Source of the DNA: Adiantum capillus-veneris
Lineage: Eukaryota > Streptophyta > Polypodiopsida > Polypodiales > Pteridaceae
Assembly: GCA_014529385.2 (NCBI GenBank)
Contig: CM043947.1
Coordinates: 101,811,311-101,871,310 of the forward strand
Reading direction: 5' to 3'
DNA length: 60,000 bases
Below, in pieces: positions 21,714-31,864 of the stretch; positions within the stretch are counted from its first letter, which is position 1; each line of letters opens with the position of its first letter. Made by a program: the position numbers and the translations under genes. The notes beneath the pieces were generated by a model. The model saw only the letters and a program-made list of their open reading frames with translations. It was not told where the DNA came from and made no database searches.

Positions 21714-24170
21714 TGTTGGGTTTAGGGAGAATTAAGAAGAGAACCATTCATGGTGCTAGCATATTGATGACAATATTGATTACAGAAGGGAGATAAATTG
21801 AGTAGAGTGTAGACAAAAAACTAGATAGCTTGATCATATATTTTTGATAAAGTGTGTATAAAAAGGCTCATTATATAGAGATAGTGCAAGATTTTTATTT
21901 GGCATCATTGATGACTTCATTTCTTGGGTCCTTTTTCACATGTGCCCACATGTTTCTATGCCACCTATGAACACATGTTCATATATCACCTTTGCATTCT
22001 AGTAGGATAGAGGTGTATCATATGGGTGACGATCATTTTGTTATCAAAGAGAGGTTCACATAGAAGGCTAGGATCATAGGACGAATCCTATTCCCAACAA
22101 CCCTCCCCTTAGGCTTAGGACTAGGACAATACAATAAAGATTCTTTATCCACTAAGGATGACACATTATCCACATAGGATATCAATACATATCCACTAAG
22201 GATGGCAGATCCACAAAGGATGACAAAAAATCCTCTCTTTAAAGAGAGGCTACAATCTTCACAGTATTTCATCGCAGTAGACCAGGTTGTTCTTGCCTTG
22301 GTCTTCGACTTCTTCTTTTTTCAATGTTGATTCCTCTGCTACATGGATTCCTCCTCAAGTCTTGTTGTTGGTCCTTCTCTTGTTGTCTGTTGTCATTGAT
22401 GCTACAGCTTGCGCATGACCTTTATTGAATGGAAATGCAGTGCTAAATAACATCAATGCAAGATAGAAAACTGATGCTGATGCTCCTCCCCTTGAAGTTA
22501 AATCTCTCCCCTTGTTTGCACTATGCTTTGGAGTGGTCTTTGCACTTGGAGCCTCTCTATGCTCCTCCCCTTGAAGTTAAATCTCTCATCTTGTTTGTCT
22601 CCTCACCATGCACTATGCTTTGGAGTGGTCTTTGCACTTGAGACTCTCTAAGGTTAGTGTCAAAACTCCATACAAGAGCACAAACTCAGCTATGACATAT
22701 ATCTCAATTTGGTACACAATGTGCCCCCAATTAGGCGATGATAGAAAGGTGCATTGAAATTGGTTGTGCTAAGATGCAATTTTAATTTTATTTTTTAAAT
22801 AGTGAAAAGTGGGGAGGAGAGAGAGTTTTCTGTTTCTTGATTTCCTATGCGGAGTACCTCTTCACCTTGGACGTGAGTCACCCTCCACTAGGTAGTGCTG
22901 GCTTTGCCTTTGCTTGAATCTCAAAGTCAAAATCCCTTTGGAAACTTTGAAGTCCAACGATTATCCTTTGCTTTGCTTGTGTGAAGTAGCTCTTCAATAT
23001 AAAAGTGAATTGCCCTCTTTTGACTTGCTCGAGGTTCGAAGTGCTTGAAAGCTCTTTGAATGTTGGAGGTGGGAATGTGCGCCTAAAGGGGATTTGGAGG
23101 CAAGGTCATTTTTGGAGTAGCTCCGCTCTCCAGAGGAATGTTATCTTAGGCTAAATGATTAAGTGGTGTAATAGTTTTGCAACAATGCATACATGTAAGT
23201 TTTGATGAAAAAGTTATAGTGAAATTCAAGACATATTCTTGAAAAGCTCTAACAGCCCAATTGAATGAGGCTTTCCAAAAGTCAACAAAACCTTTAAAGT
23301 ATGGACTCTTCCCAATTCATGGGCCTTTGAATACTTCCAAGATTTTTACTTCCACCAAAAAAGTGCCTTGAGCATTGAATGCTCCCACACACACAGACAC
23401 AATTTCTTGAGCTTCTATAGGAAAAATAAGAGGGAAAATATCACACTATTCTTATGAAATCAATTGATCAATTAGTTTCACTATTGGAGTCCAATTGGGG
23501 AGCTCTATAGCCTGTCAAAAAGAGCTCCTGGAGCAATAATGCCACACATTATCAATGCAACAATTTGGAGATCAAATAGAGAGCAGTTAGAGGATAAAAC
23601 ATCATGCAAAAGCAACACCAAAAGCGACCTAAATGCAAGTGGAAATACATAAAAGTACACTAATCAATGGAAATTTCCATGAACTTGCCCACACTTTGCT
23701 AATTGCACATGGATCAGTTATAGCTTATTATGCTATGTAGATTAAAAGCTTAATGCGAGGGTCAAGGATTAGGAGATGCTAATTGCTCACATGCTCATAT
23801 ATCAATTGTTGGGTATGGGGAGGATTAAGAAGAGAACCATTCACGGTGTACTAATGACAATGTTGATTACATAAGGGAGATAAATTGAGTAGAGTGTAGA
23901 TAGAAGATAGCTTGATCATATATTTTTTTATAAAGTGTGTATACAACGGATCATTTATAGAGATACGGCAAGATTTTTATTTGGCATCATTGATAACTTC
24001 ATTTCTTGGGTCCTTTTCCATATGTTTCTATGCCACCTATGAGCACATGTTCATATGCCACCTTTGCATTCCAGTAGGATAGAGGTGTATCATATGGGTG
24101 ATGATCATTTTGTTCTCAAAGAGAGGTTTACACAGAAGGCTAGGATCATAGGACGAAGCCTATTCCCAAA
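21714..24170 (-). mobile_element. Non-autonomous LTR retrotransposon nested in copia A gag, 2.46 kb
   Basis: LTRs 21714-22099 (TGTTGGG...CCCAACA) and 23807-24170 flank 1.7 kb without coding capacity. The duplicated target AAAGG stands at 21709-21713 and 24171-24175. Orientation is minus: a purine tract (AAGGGGAGGGT on the minus strand) touches the left LTR, and a degenerate Met-type PBS (TGATATATGAGC) adjoins the right LTR. It interrupts a Gag reading frame, so it is younger than copia A. It resembles a TRIM/LARD-class passenger. Confidence 0.85.
22482..22652. repeat. 79-bp imperfect tandem duplication inside the nested element
   Basis: The unit GCTCCTCCCCTTGAAGTTAA... starts at 22482 and recurs at 22561; the second copy has a small insertion. 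Confidence 0.85.
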
Positions 24171-24950
24171 AAAGGTTTTTAAGACAAAGCCCAAAAAGAA
24201 GAATTTTAAAGTAGTTATTTTTATTGTGACAAGAAAGTTCATGCTATTAAAAATTGGAGAAAGAAGAAAGCAGATGAGAAGAATGACACCATGAAAACTT
24301 CTTTCAAGGAAAGAGAATCCACCAACAATGATGAGATAGACCTTTAACTATGGGCCACCATAGAAGAGATATGCTCATCAACACAAACTTTATTTATTGA
24401 TGGTTCTTGAATTCTAGATAGTGGAGCATAAAGACACATGACTAGTAACAAAGATTGATATAGTTCCTGGAAGCCTTTACATGAACCCATCAATGTAGAT
24501 GTCGGAAATAATGCAAAATGTCCAGCAAAAGGATATGGATTAATTTATCTTTTAGCATCTATAATGAAATTAAGAAACTCTCTCATGTGTTGTATGTGCC
24601 ACAAATTATTGCAGTCACTAATCATGGTCTTGAAGCCTTGTTTCAAGAAAACCAAAGCAAAATTGTTGGATTCTCAAGGTAGTACATTGGAAAAGGGAGT
24701 AAGGTGTAAAAATATTTATAATTTTTTTGCACTTACAATAACTACAAAAAAGATACAAGTCGTTATGGCATGAGATATTGTTCACCTAAGTATGGTTGTG
24801 CTAAACGAGATGCAGAGATTTGGGATGGTTGCACACATGACTCAAATCTTAGATGTGAATTAATTGTATGAGGCTTTCATGATGGGAAAGAAACAAAGGA
24901 TGAAATTTCCACGAGAGACTAATAATCAAGCGCAATATCATCTGTAGTTA
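24171..24950 (+). pseudogene. Copia A gag zinc knuckle and protease
   Basis: After the insertion the frame continues KGFKTKPKKKN, then CDKKVHAIKNW, a decayed zinc knuckle lacking some Cys/His. ERESTNNDEID follows, then the protease active site ILDSGA at about 24413, with a stop directly after it, and then RHMTSNKDW. Stops and frameshifts are frequent. The order Gag-protease fits a Ty1/copia polyprotein. Confidence 0.75.
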
Positions 24951-25690
24951 GTACATGCAAACCTATGTGTTAGAATTTCTACTTATACTTTGGGTGGATC
25001 TTATTATTTTTTACAATTTTTTAATGAATTTAGTAGAAAGATGTGGGTGTATTTCATTTATGAGAAGTACAAATGAAAGATGTGGGTGTATTTCATTTGT
25101 GAGAAGTACAGAGCTTTTGGAAAATTTAAAGTGTGGCACAAGCTTGTAGAAAATGAGATGGGAAAGAAGGGTAAGAAACATTGTACAAATAGAGAAGAAG
25201 AATTCATTTCATATGAATTTAAAAACTACGACAATGATCATGGCATCAAGTGTCACGTTACTATTTCTTACACACCAGAATAGAATGCACTTGTGGAATG
25301 CCACAATCAGACTGTGATAGAGATGGCACAATGCATGCTCAAAGCCAAGGATATGCCAGACTCCTTTTGGGTTGAAGCAATAAATATAGCAGCTTATATC
25401 CTCAATCAAAGCTACACAAAGGATTTGAAAGGAAAAACACCTCAACAAGCCTATTTTGGTGAGAAACCTTCGCTCTTGCATTTCAAAACTTTTGGGTGTT
25501 TTTGTTATGCGCATGCTTTTGATTCCAAAAGAACAAAGTTAAAATCCAAAAGCAAGAAGTGTTTCTTTCTAGGATATAGTGAAGAGTCTAATGCATACAA
25601 ACTCTATGATCCAAAGGCAAAGAAGATACTCACTAGTCACGATGGGTATTTGAAGAAGGGCCATATTTGCTGGAGAAAATAGGTTCATCT
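24951..25690 (+). pseudogene. Copia A integrase
   Basis: The frames contain GIKCHVTISYTPE (normally followed by Q-N-G in the catalytic core), then CHNQTVIEMAQCMLKAKDMP, FWVEAINIAAYILNQ, KTPQQAYFGEKPSL, HFKTFGCFCYAHAF, KCFFLGYSEESNAYKLYDP. This is the copia integrase second half; the longest open piece is 25293-25682. A 48-bp direct repeat (GATGTGGGTGTATTTCATTT) lies near 25038-25100. The N-terminal HHCC region is decayed. Confidence 0.85.
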
Positions 25691-26854
25691 ACTTTCTCAT
25701 TATATGAAAAAATAACCCAACTTGTGCCAGGTCAAATTAAAGTCAGGTCAAGATTGAGAAGGAAGAGTTTTCTGATGATGACAACTCAAACAAAACTAAC
25801 CAACCTATTGAAGCACCACAGGAGAAGCCACTACAAACGTGATCTCAATAGCTCTTTGATAATCAAAATCCTCATGTTCACAATCCTTTTGCAGAAGAAG
25901 ATGGTTTATGAAGGTAAAATGGAATAGAGGAGCAAAAATGATCCTCTAAAAACATCATCAACATGGTTGTAATGACTAAAATTGTGGGTTCATATAGAAG
26001 CAAGCCTCTATCAAAGAGGCCATGACTGATCCAAAGGGGAAAGGAGCAATGCAGTCAAAGTATGATAGCACAACAAAGAATGACACATGGGAAATAGTAT
26101 ATCGGAGACCAAAGTCATCGGCACCAAATGGGTTACAAAGTCAAATACAAGGCCGATGGCTCATTAGAAAACTGCAAAGTAAGGTTAGTAGCACAAGATT
26201 TTTCACAAATTGAAGGGTTTGACGTGAGTGAAACCTTTGATCCCATGGATCAAATAACCATTGTTTGCTTTGTACTTGCTCTTGTCATAGATATCTTTTG
26301 TTGGATTGTTTTTCAAATGGATGCAGTATTAAATTTTTTGAGTAGAATTCTCACAACCACCAGGGTTTGAGTCACCCCATTCAAAAGGGAATATTTCAAT
26401 GTTGAAAAAGGATTATATGGCTTGAACCAATCACTAAAAGCATGGTATGTCAAAATAGATAGTTTTTTCAAAAATCGTGGCTTTAAAAGGAGTAGTTTTG
26501 ATGCAAGTTTATATGTACTAAGAGAGAGAAAAAAGCAAGTCATTGCTAAATTATATGTAGATGACTTAACTGTCACAAGAGATCATAAAGAGCTCATTCA
26601 GAAAACTCAAAAGGGCATATTTGTCTCTCAACAAAGGTATGTAAAAGCATTTGGGGTGACAGATTGTAAACATATGAGAACTCCAATTTAGGTGAACGTG
26701 AAACTCTCCATGGAGGACTCTTCTCCCTTACTCAATATCAAGAAGTATAAGAATCTTCTGAAAAGTTTAATTTTGTTGTGTAATATAGAACAGACACTTA
26801 TAAGTTTTTAATTGGTGTTTTGAGTAGATTTTCCAACCAACCTAGGGGATCTCA
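25691..26854 (+). pseudogene. Copia A reverse transcriptase
   Basis: Motifs across three frames: WEIVYRRPK, then YKADGSLENCKVRLVAQDFS, DVSETFDP (RT start), FQMDAVLNF, EKGLYGLNQSLKAWYVKID, SFDASLYVL and KLYVDDLTV with the catalytic YVDD near 26555. Then RYVKAFGVTDCKHMRTPI. Part of the fingers and the FHGDL segment are missing, and there are several frameshifts, so it is inactive. Confidence 0.85.
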
Positions 26855-27255
26855 TTGGAATGCAGACATGAGTATTCTACATTGGACCATTTCATTCTCT
26901 ATGTAAATGGCACAAATACCCTTAGTGGGTATTGTGACTTTGATTGGGCAGGAGATTGTGAGTCTAGAAAGTTATTTTTTATATATTTTTTCTCACTTGG
27001 TTTTGGAGTGTTTTTTAGGTTAGCAAGAAGCAGCCAACCATTGCTCTTTCTTCAACAAAAGTGGAGTATAAAGCTGCTTGTTTTGTAGCTTGTGAAGTAG
27101 TTTGGCTCAAGAGAGTTCTTACGGACTTAGGTGTTCATGTTGATACAACAACAACAATACTTCAATATGACAACCAGAATTGCATGGTGATTTGCAAGAA
27201 CCCTATCTTCCATGAATGGACAAAGAATATTGCGGTTCAATATCATCGTGTTTGA
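26855..27255 (+). pseudogene. Copia A RNase H
   Basis: The frames read SGYCDFDWAGDCESRK, then EYKAACFVACEVVWLKRVLT, LQYDNQNCMVICKNPIFHEW and QYHRV, the typical copia RNase H order with the D, E, D residues visible. A stop follows YHRV (27254). Integrase upstream of RT/RNase H places the element in Ty1/copia. Confidence 0.85.
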
Positions 27256-27413
27256 CAGCTTATTAAGGTTGAGATTGTGAAGCTAGAGTATTTTTGTATT
27301 CAAGATAATTGTGAAAATATCTTCATCAAAGTTCTTGGGAAAGACCAACTACTTCAACACTTTCATTGACTTTGAGTTGGTTCATGATCAACATAAAGAA
27401 TCTTTGGGTTTTC

Positions 27414-27881
27414 ATTGAGGGGGTGTGTACAAGTATAGCTACAATGCCCACCTGTCAGTTTTCCCACCATCATGTATGTTGCACAATCGGTAAGGCCCCC
27501 ATATGAGGAGAAGCCAATAGTGCACATACATTTGGATTTCAAATCCCACATTGATGAGGTCCTTATTTGTGATTATGAATGGTATGAAGTTAATTTGGGA
27601 GCCCAACCTTAGGGTATGAGGCATGGTGGGCTACCCTAGATGAGGCATATGTGGGGTCAAAGGTTTGTTGTGCCACTTTGCGGTCATGGGGTGAAAGATA
27701 GGTTTTTGAATGCATTGTGGGGTTCTAGCTATCTTATGATTATGTAATAATTGTAGATTATGTATGTGGGTGATTATGCTAGAATGTTAGAGCATGTATA
27801 TAGATCCAAGTGCAAGGGTTCTAGCTATCTTATGATTATGCTAGAATGTTAGAGAAAGTATGTAGGTCCAATTGTGTAAGA
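27414..27881 (+). repeat. Copia A polypurine tract and start of its 3' LTR
   Basis: The tract ATTGAGGGGG directly precedes TGTGTACAAGTATAG, a TG start for an LTR at about 27424. The matching 5' LTR was not found. An internal repeat (GGTTCTAGCTATCTTATGATTATG at 27720 and 27818, with ATGCTAGAATGTTAGAG) is visible. The LTR is cut off near 27881 by the next element. Confidence 0.55.
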
Positions 27882-28009
27882 TTCTGCGGGACAACACATG
27901 CCAATAATCTCCCAACCATATTATATATAGGCCACTGGTCCTCTGGATCTTAGCTACATATACACCTCCGTACTACATGTGAGTTCTGGCCCTTGTCCTT
28001 GGACTGACA

Positions 28010-28768
28010 TTACTCCCCCCTTGGAGAAGAGTTTTTTTCCTCAAAAATAGAAGTGGTGATAACTTTGTAATCACTAATGTTTTTCATAGTGGCATCCTTC
28101 ATGGATCCAACTCTCCCCGAAACACACTTAGTAGGAGGTTCAATGAAATCAAGAGGAGCATGACTTTCCACATGGTTGTCCCTTTGCAACCGTCTTGTGT
28201 AACCAACACATATACCCAACATAGCATAGAGGTTTCATTTAGAACTCACTTGAGTATGCTAAACGAGTTACCACAAATAAGAGGTATCTAAAAGATTACC
28301 TCTTCTCACTTTCCATGAAAATACAGGGGGTTTCTAATCACCGAGCAAAAAAAATCAAGCGAAGACAAATCCGAGCAAATTGATACAATAGCAACAATGG
28401 TGAAAGAAAACAATTATGCCATGCACATTACTTTCACTACCACAAATCTTACACAAAATGAGATGTTAGAACCATTATGAAAATTGAATACACGAAACAC
28501 AAGCAATCTCTTCATACTTGAAACATATATAATTCAATTCCGTGTGGCATACCTCTTATCAAAAATTTGGCATTAGATTTTGCAAAAAATTCAACACACA
28601 GCCTCCTAAGCCTACAATGCTATCCGGGAACATCCTGAATCTTGAAAAAAATCCACTTTTGTAAGCAAGTAGAAACAAGCCCACTCTTTGTCCTCTTAGC
28701 TTCATAGTGCAACACCCTTGAGCTGCCCTCCCTTTCCTCTTGCTAGCTCAGCACTGGGTGGATGGTGG
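28010..28768 (-). other. 3' end of the minus-strand element; short ORF
   Basis: A 70-codon minus ORF (28010-28222, ending EEKNSSPRGE) abuts the polypurine tract and is probably the last piece of the element's polyprotein; I cannot assign a domain. The rest to 28768 shows no coding likeness. Confidence 0.35.
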
Positions 28769-29692
28769 AGGAAATGAGAGCAACAAGCTATGGATGTACC
28801 CGCTATAACTACATCGATCTAGACTTAGTGTGCCCAATGCATGATGAGATCAAGCATACCCAATTGATTCATGGCCATCTCAACAAGATTCTTGAGGTAC
28901 GATTTTTCTATTACTGTTTACCATACTTGACCAACAGTTAATCCATGTTAAGTTTTGCTTAGAACACAAATGAAGGGCCCATTCTATGAGGCTCATGTGA
29001 AATAAATAGATGTTTATTAGTTGCTGCTTTGCTTAGTTGTGAAAAATGTAGATTCCTAAAGTCTCCTTTACTCAAACAGAGTTACAGATAGCGACATTCT
29101 TTAATTTGGCCTTGTATGGATGGACAAGACCGTGAAAGGGGTTGAATGGAAAACTCTAGTCTACAAAATCAGAAAATCAACCAAGGAAGCATAGAAGGTT
29201 GTCATTTATTTTCAAAATGGTTTCATCACAATGAGAGTGGTCCTTTGGAAGTTAATACTTCTGCTGAAGAGAACTGGATATCTGTGCTTGAGAGAGAAAC
29301 TGAAAGGGTCATAGTTATAGTGGAAAATCTGAGTAAAACGAGTTATTTCAAAGAATTTAGAAGGTGCTTATACAAGCAAGTTAAATTGATTGAGAGGCTA
29401 GCATGTCTAGCTATCATAGATTCTACTAACCTCTTGGGAACAGATTGTTGTCTTCTAGATTTGTGAACATAGTTGCTGACATGCATGAGGTCCTAGACAA
29501 TATTTTCAGGGAGGAGTCCAAGACAAAAGCGAAGCCACAAGGTATTTTGAGCAGATGCAATAAAAGAGTTGTGGAAAGCTCCAATTTGCTAATCACCAAA
29601 AGTTCAAGTCAAGACTGCTTGTCTCGCTTAAGTTCCTTAGCAGCCTGTACAACATTGGCTTCTAAGCTGCCTCTTACTTCTCCCAGCCCATG
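28769..29692 (+). pseudogene. Unrecognised spliced-gene remnant
   Basis: Plus frame from ATG 28764/28769 reads YNYIDLDLVCPMHDEIKHTQ up to LNKILE and meets a good donor (GAG|GTACGA at about 28895). A second coding-like block from 29146 reads EENWISVLERETERVIVIVE, FKEFRRCLYKQVKLIERLAC, stops at 29464, and continues in the next frame as FVNIVADMHEVLDNIFREES to 29690. The composition and helical, charged character look like a real plant protein. I do not recognise the family. Stop and frameshift suggest a dead fragment, perhaps captured by the surrounding element. Confidence 0.4.
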
Positions 29693-29928
29693 ATAAAATG
29701 AAGCTTGAAGAGGTGCTTTGCATGGACCACCAAAATGCTACTTTATCTAATCATTTTGCTTTTGGAACCACTTTCCTCGAGGACCATTGCTTGCCTAACG
29801 AGTCTATCGTGAATAGAAACGATAGGACCTAGAGCCAAATGCAAGTTCTTATGCAGAGGAAAGGCCCAAGTTCTCTCACTGTTAAAAACAACCAAGGTCA
29901 TGGCACATCTAGAGCATCATTTAATCCG

Positions 29929-30400
29929 AGCCTAGTCCTTGCAGGCTTTCGAAGCTGTACATTGCCATTATGTGAGCACAGCTAGTCATTATCCACGTTC
30001 TGACATTTCGACCGAGAAGCGAAGTCAGTGGATTGCACGGCAGCGACAGGCTTGCAGGGAAGGCCATTGGATCGATGTTGAGGGTGAGCTGGAGTTGATG
30101 CATCTCGTCGGGGCTGAGGGCCACACAGAAGTCTTGCAAGCGGTCCTCGTCAGCAGCGCGGACAGTTGAGCCTAGTCCTGGCAGGCTTTCGAAGCTTTAC
30201 GTTGCCATTATGTGAGCAGAGCTAGTTAGTATACACGTTTTGACATTTCCATCGGGAAGCGAAGTCAGAGGATTGCACGACAGCGGAAGGCTTGCAGGGC
30301 AGGCCGTCGATGTTGAGGGTGAGCTGGAGCTCCTGCAGCTCGTCGAGGCTGAGGGCCACGCAGAAGTCTTGCAAGGCGTCAGCAGTGCGGACAAATGGAC
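29929..30400. repeat. Tandem duplication of about 245 bp, GC-rich, coding-like on the minus strand
   Basis: Unit GCCTAGTCCTTGCAGGCTTT... at about 29929 is repeated from about 30172 with scattered changes and small indels. On the minus strand both units encode ALQDFCVALS..E...LQLTLNID, so the duplicated piece may be an exon. The region is more GC-rich than its neighbours. Confidence 0.75.
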
Positions 30401-30505
30401 GCAGGACTCTCGTCTGTACTGCCCGCAATCCAATCGCTGCAATCTGTCGCATTACAACCGTCCGCCCTGAAACATCGACTCAACATTAGCTCCCTGGTTT
30501 GCTGT

Positions 30506-30539
30506 TGCAACCAGTCCGCGCCGGCGCGGACTGGTTGCA
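30506..30539. repeat. 34-bp perfect palindrome (GC-rich)
   Basis: The half-site TGCAACCAGTCCGCGCC is followed by its exact complement. The 28-bp core recurs at 30998-31025. Confidence 0.95.
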
Positions 30540-30717
30540 GCATCAGACCAGTGGGGTGGAGTATTTTAAAAAACAAAAATTCAAAATGAATAGGTGGGCG
30601 CTTAAGTGGAAACTGCAAGGCATTTGTCTCACTCACCCCTTTGATTGCTGCGTTTTGCCCACTTGCTGCTTCTAATTTCCCATAAAATAAGGCCCACGCA
30701 ATCCCCTAAATCCATGC

Positions 30718-30748
<31 letters not shown>

Positions 30749-31011
30749 GGGCTAAAGGCGACCAGGTGGTGTGGTGGGGAGGGAGGATTGAAAAAATGGT
30801 GTTAAATTGCAAGATAAGCCAGTTATTTTGAAAAAACTCCTCTTTGAATCTACCCTCAAGGGTATTTTGTACGTTTTTAAAATCGATTTTTCCCAAACAT
30901 GGATGATAACGAAGGTTGTACGCAGGCTTGTTGAAGCTAAAATTATTGTTAAAAACTTAAAAAACCTTAGCACCGAATAGGTTGTTAAATCTGTTGGAAC
31001 CAGTCCGCGCC
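30523..31011. mobile_element. Candidate 489-bp TIR element between the two palindromes
   Basis: Read from palindrome centre to centre, the segment starts GGCGCGGACTGGTTGCAGCA and ends with the complement of GGCGCGGACTGGTTCCAACA, giving 20-bp TIRs with two mismatches. The outer halves of both palindromes would then belong to neighbouring TIR-like ends. No clear target duplication was seen. It contains a (CT)n tract at 30721-30748 and no gene. Confidence 0.4.
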
Positions 31012-31025
31012 GGCGCGGACTGGTT
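30998..31025. repeat. 28-bp perfect palindrome, second copy
   Basis: Half-site AACCAGTCCGCGCC plus its complement, identical to the core of 30506-30539. Both copies sit in the frame TGTTGN...NCAGCA. Confidence 0.95.
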
Positions 31026-31069
31026 TCAGCAGGTTTCACAAATCACAAGGCCTAAGAGATCAACGACGT

Positions 31070-31578
31070 CAGTGGAGCCGAAACCTGACCCTGAACATCG
31101 ACTTGCTCTCCAAACCTGTCCATGGTGACCCTTGCATTTGGGAATCCCTGAGCGTGCAGAGATTCATTACCGCTGCGTTGGATGTTCATGAGGAGCCAAT
31201 AAATGCGAGAGGCAAATTGTTGATGCTGATGTTTACATATGCAGGGGAGTGGTAGAGAGGGAGGGATAGATAGAGAACTGGCGCTAACCTACATCTTTGT
31301 GACTAGGCGAAGAGGTGCAAATTAATGGTGGTCGATTGACGACGTGCTCACAATCTGCTCTCCCTCCAACTGGCCATCTTCAGTATCAACCCTCACACCG
31401 GTGATGACTGTGCCTACATCGAATTTGCTGGCTTCTTCACCCAAATGCCTCGTCACATCATCGGCCAGTCAAAAGCGAGTTGCTTAGCAGAGGCATATAT
31501 CACGGGCCTGATGGTTTCCCGTAATTTGACTCCAGATTGCATTTTGGAACTTGCAGTACAAAAAAAATTTGAATTGAA
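31070..31578 (+). pseudogene. Unrecognised coding-like fragments
   Basis: One frame reads NLTLNIDLLSKPVHGDPCIW then LSVQRFITAALDVHEEP, ending in a stop near 31255. A second, from about 31345, reads LLSLQLAIFSINPHTGDDCA, FAGFFTQMPRHIIGQSK, ITGLMVSRNLTPDCILELAV and stops at 31580. Both have normal amino-acid texture and GC-richer codons than the flanks. I cannot name the family; they may be exons of one dead gene. Confidence 0.35.
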
Positions 31579-31864
31579 TTAAAGTGAGTCCTCAATTTTA
31601 CCAATGCTCAACAAACTCTGAGTCCTTCAAGCAACAATCAAAATTCACTCCAACCGTCTGGACTTCATATGTAGGTTTTCCAATTATGTTTTTAGGAAAT
31701 CTTTTTCAAGCATTGGTTCCAATCCAGCTTCTTTATGATAGCATATGTTCTCTTCTTTTACTATTGTTATCTACTACTGAACATAGGAGTATAAGAGAAT
31801 AGTCTTCTTAAGGGAGTTCCATCCATGACCTTCCACTTTGTAGACGACGCCGACATAGAGATAC

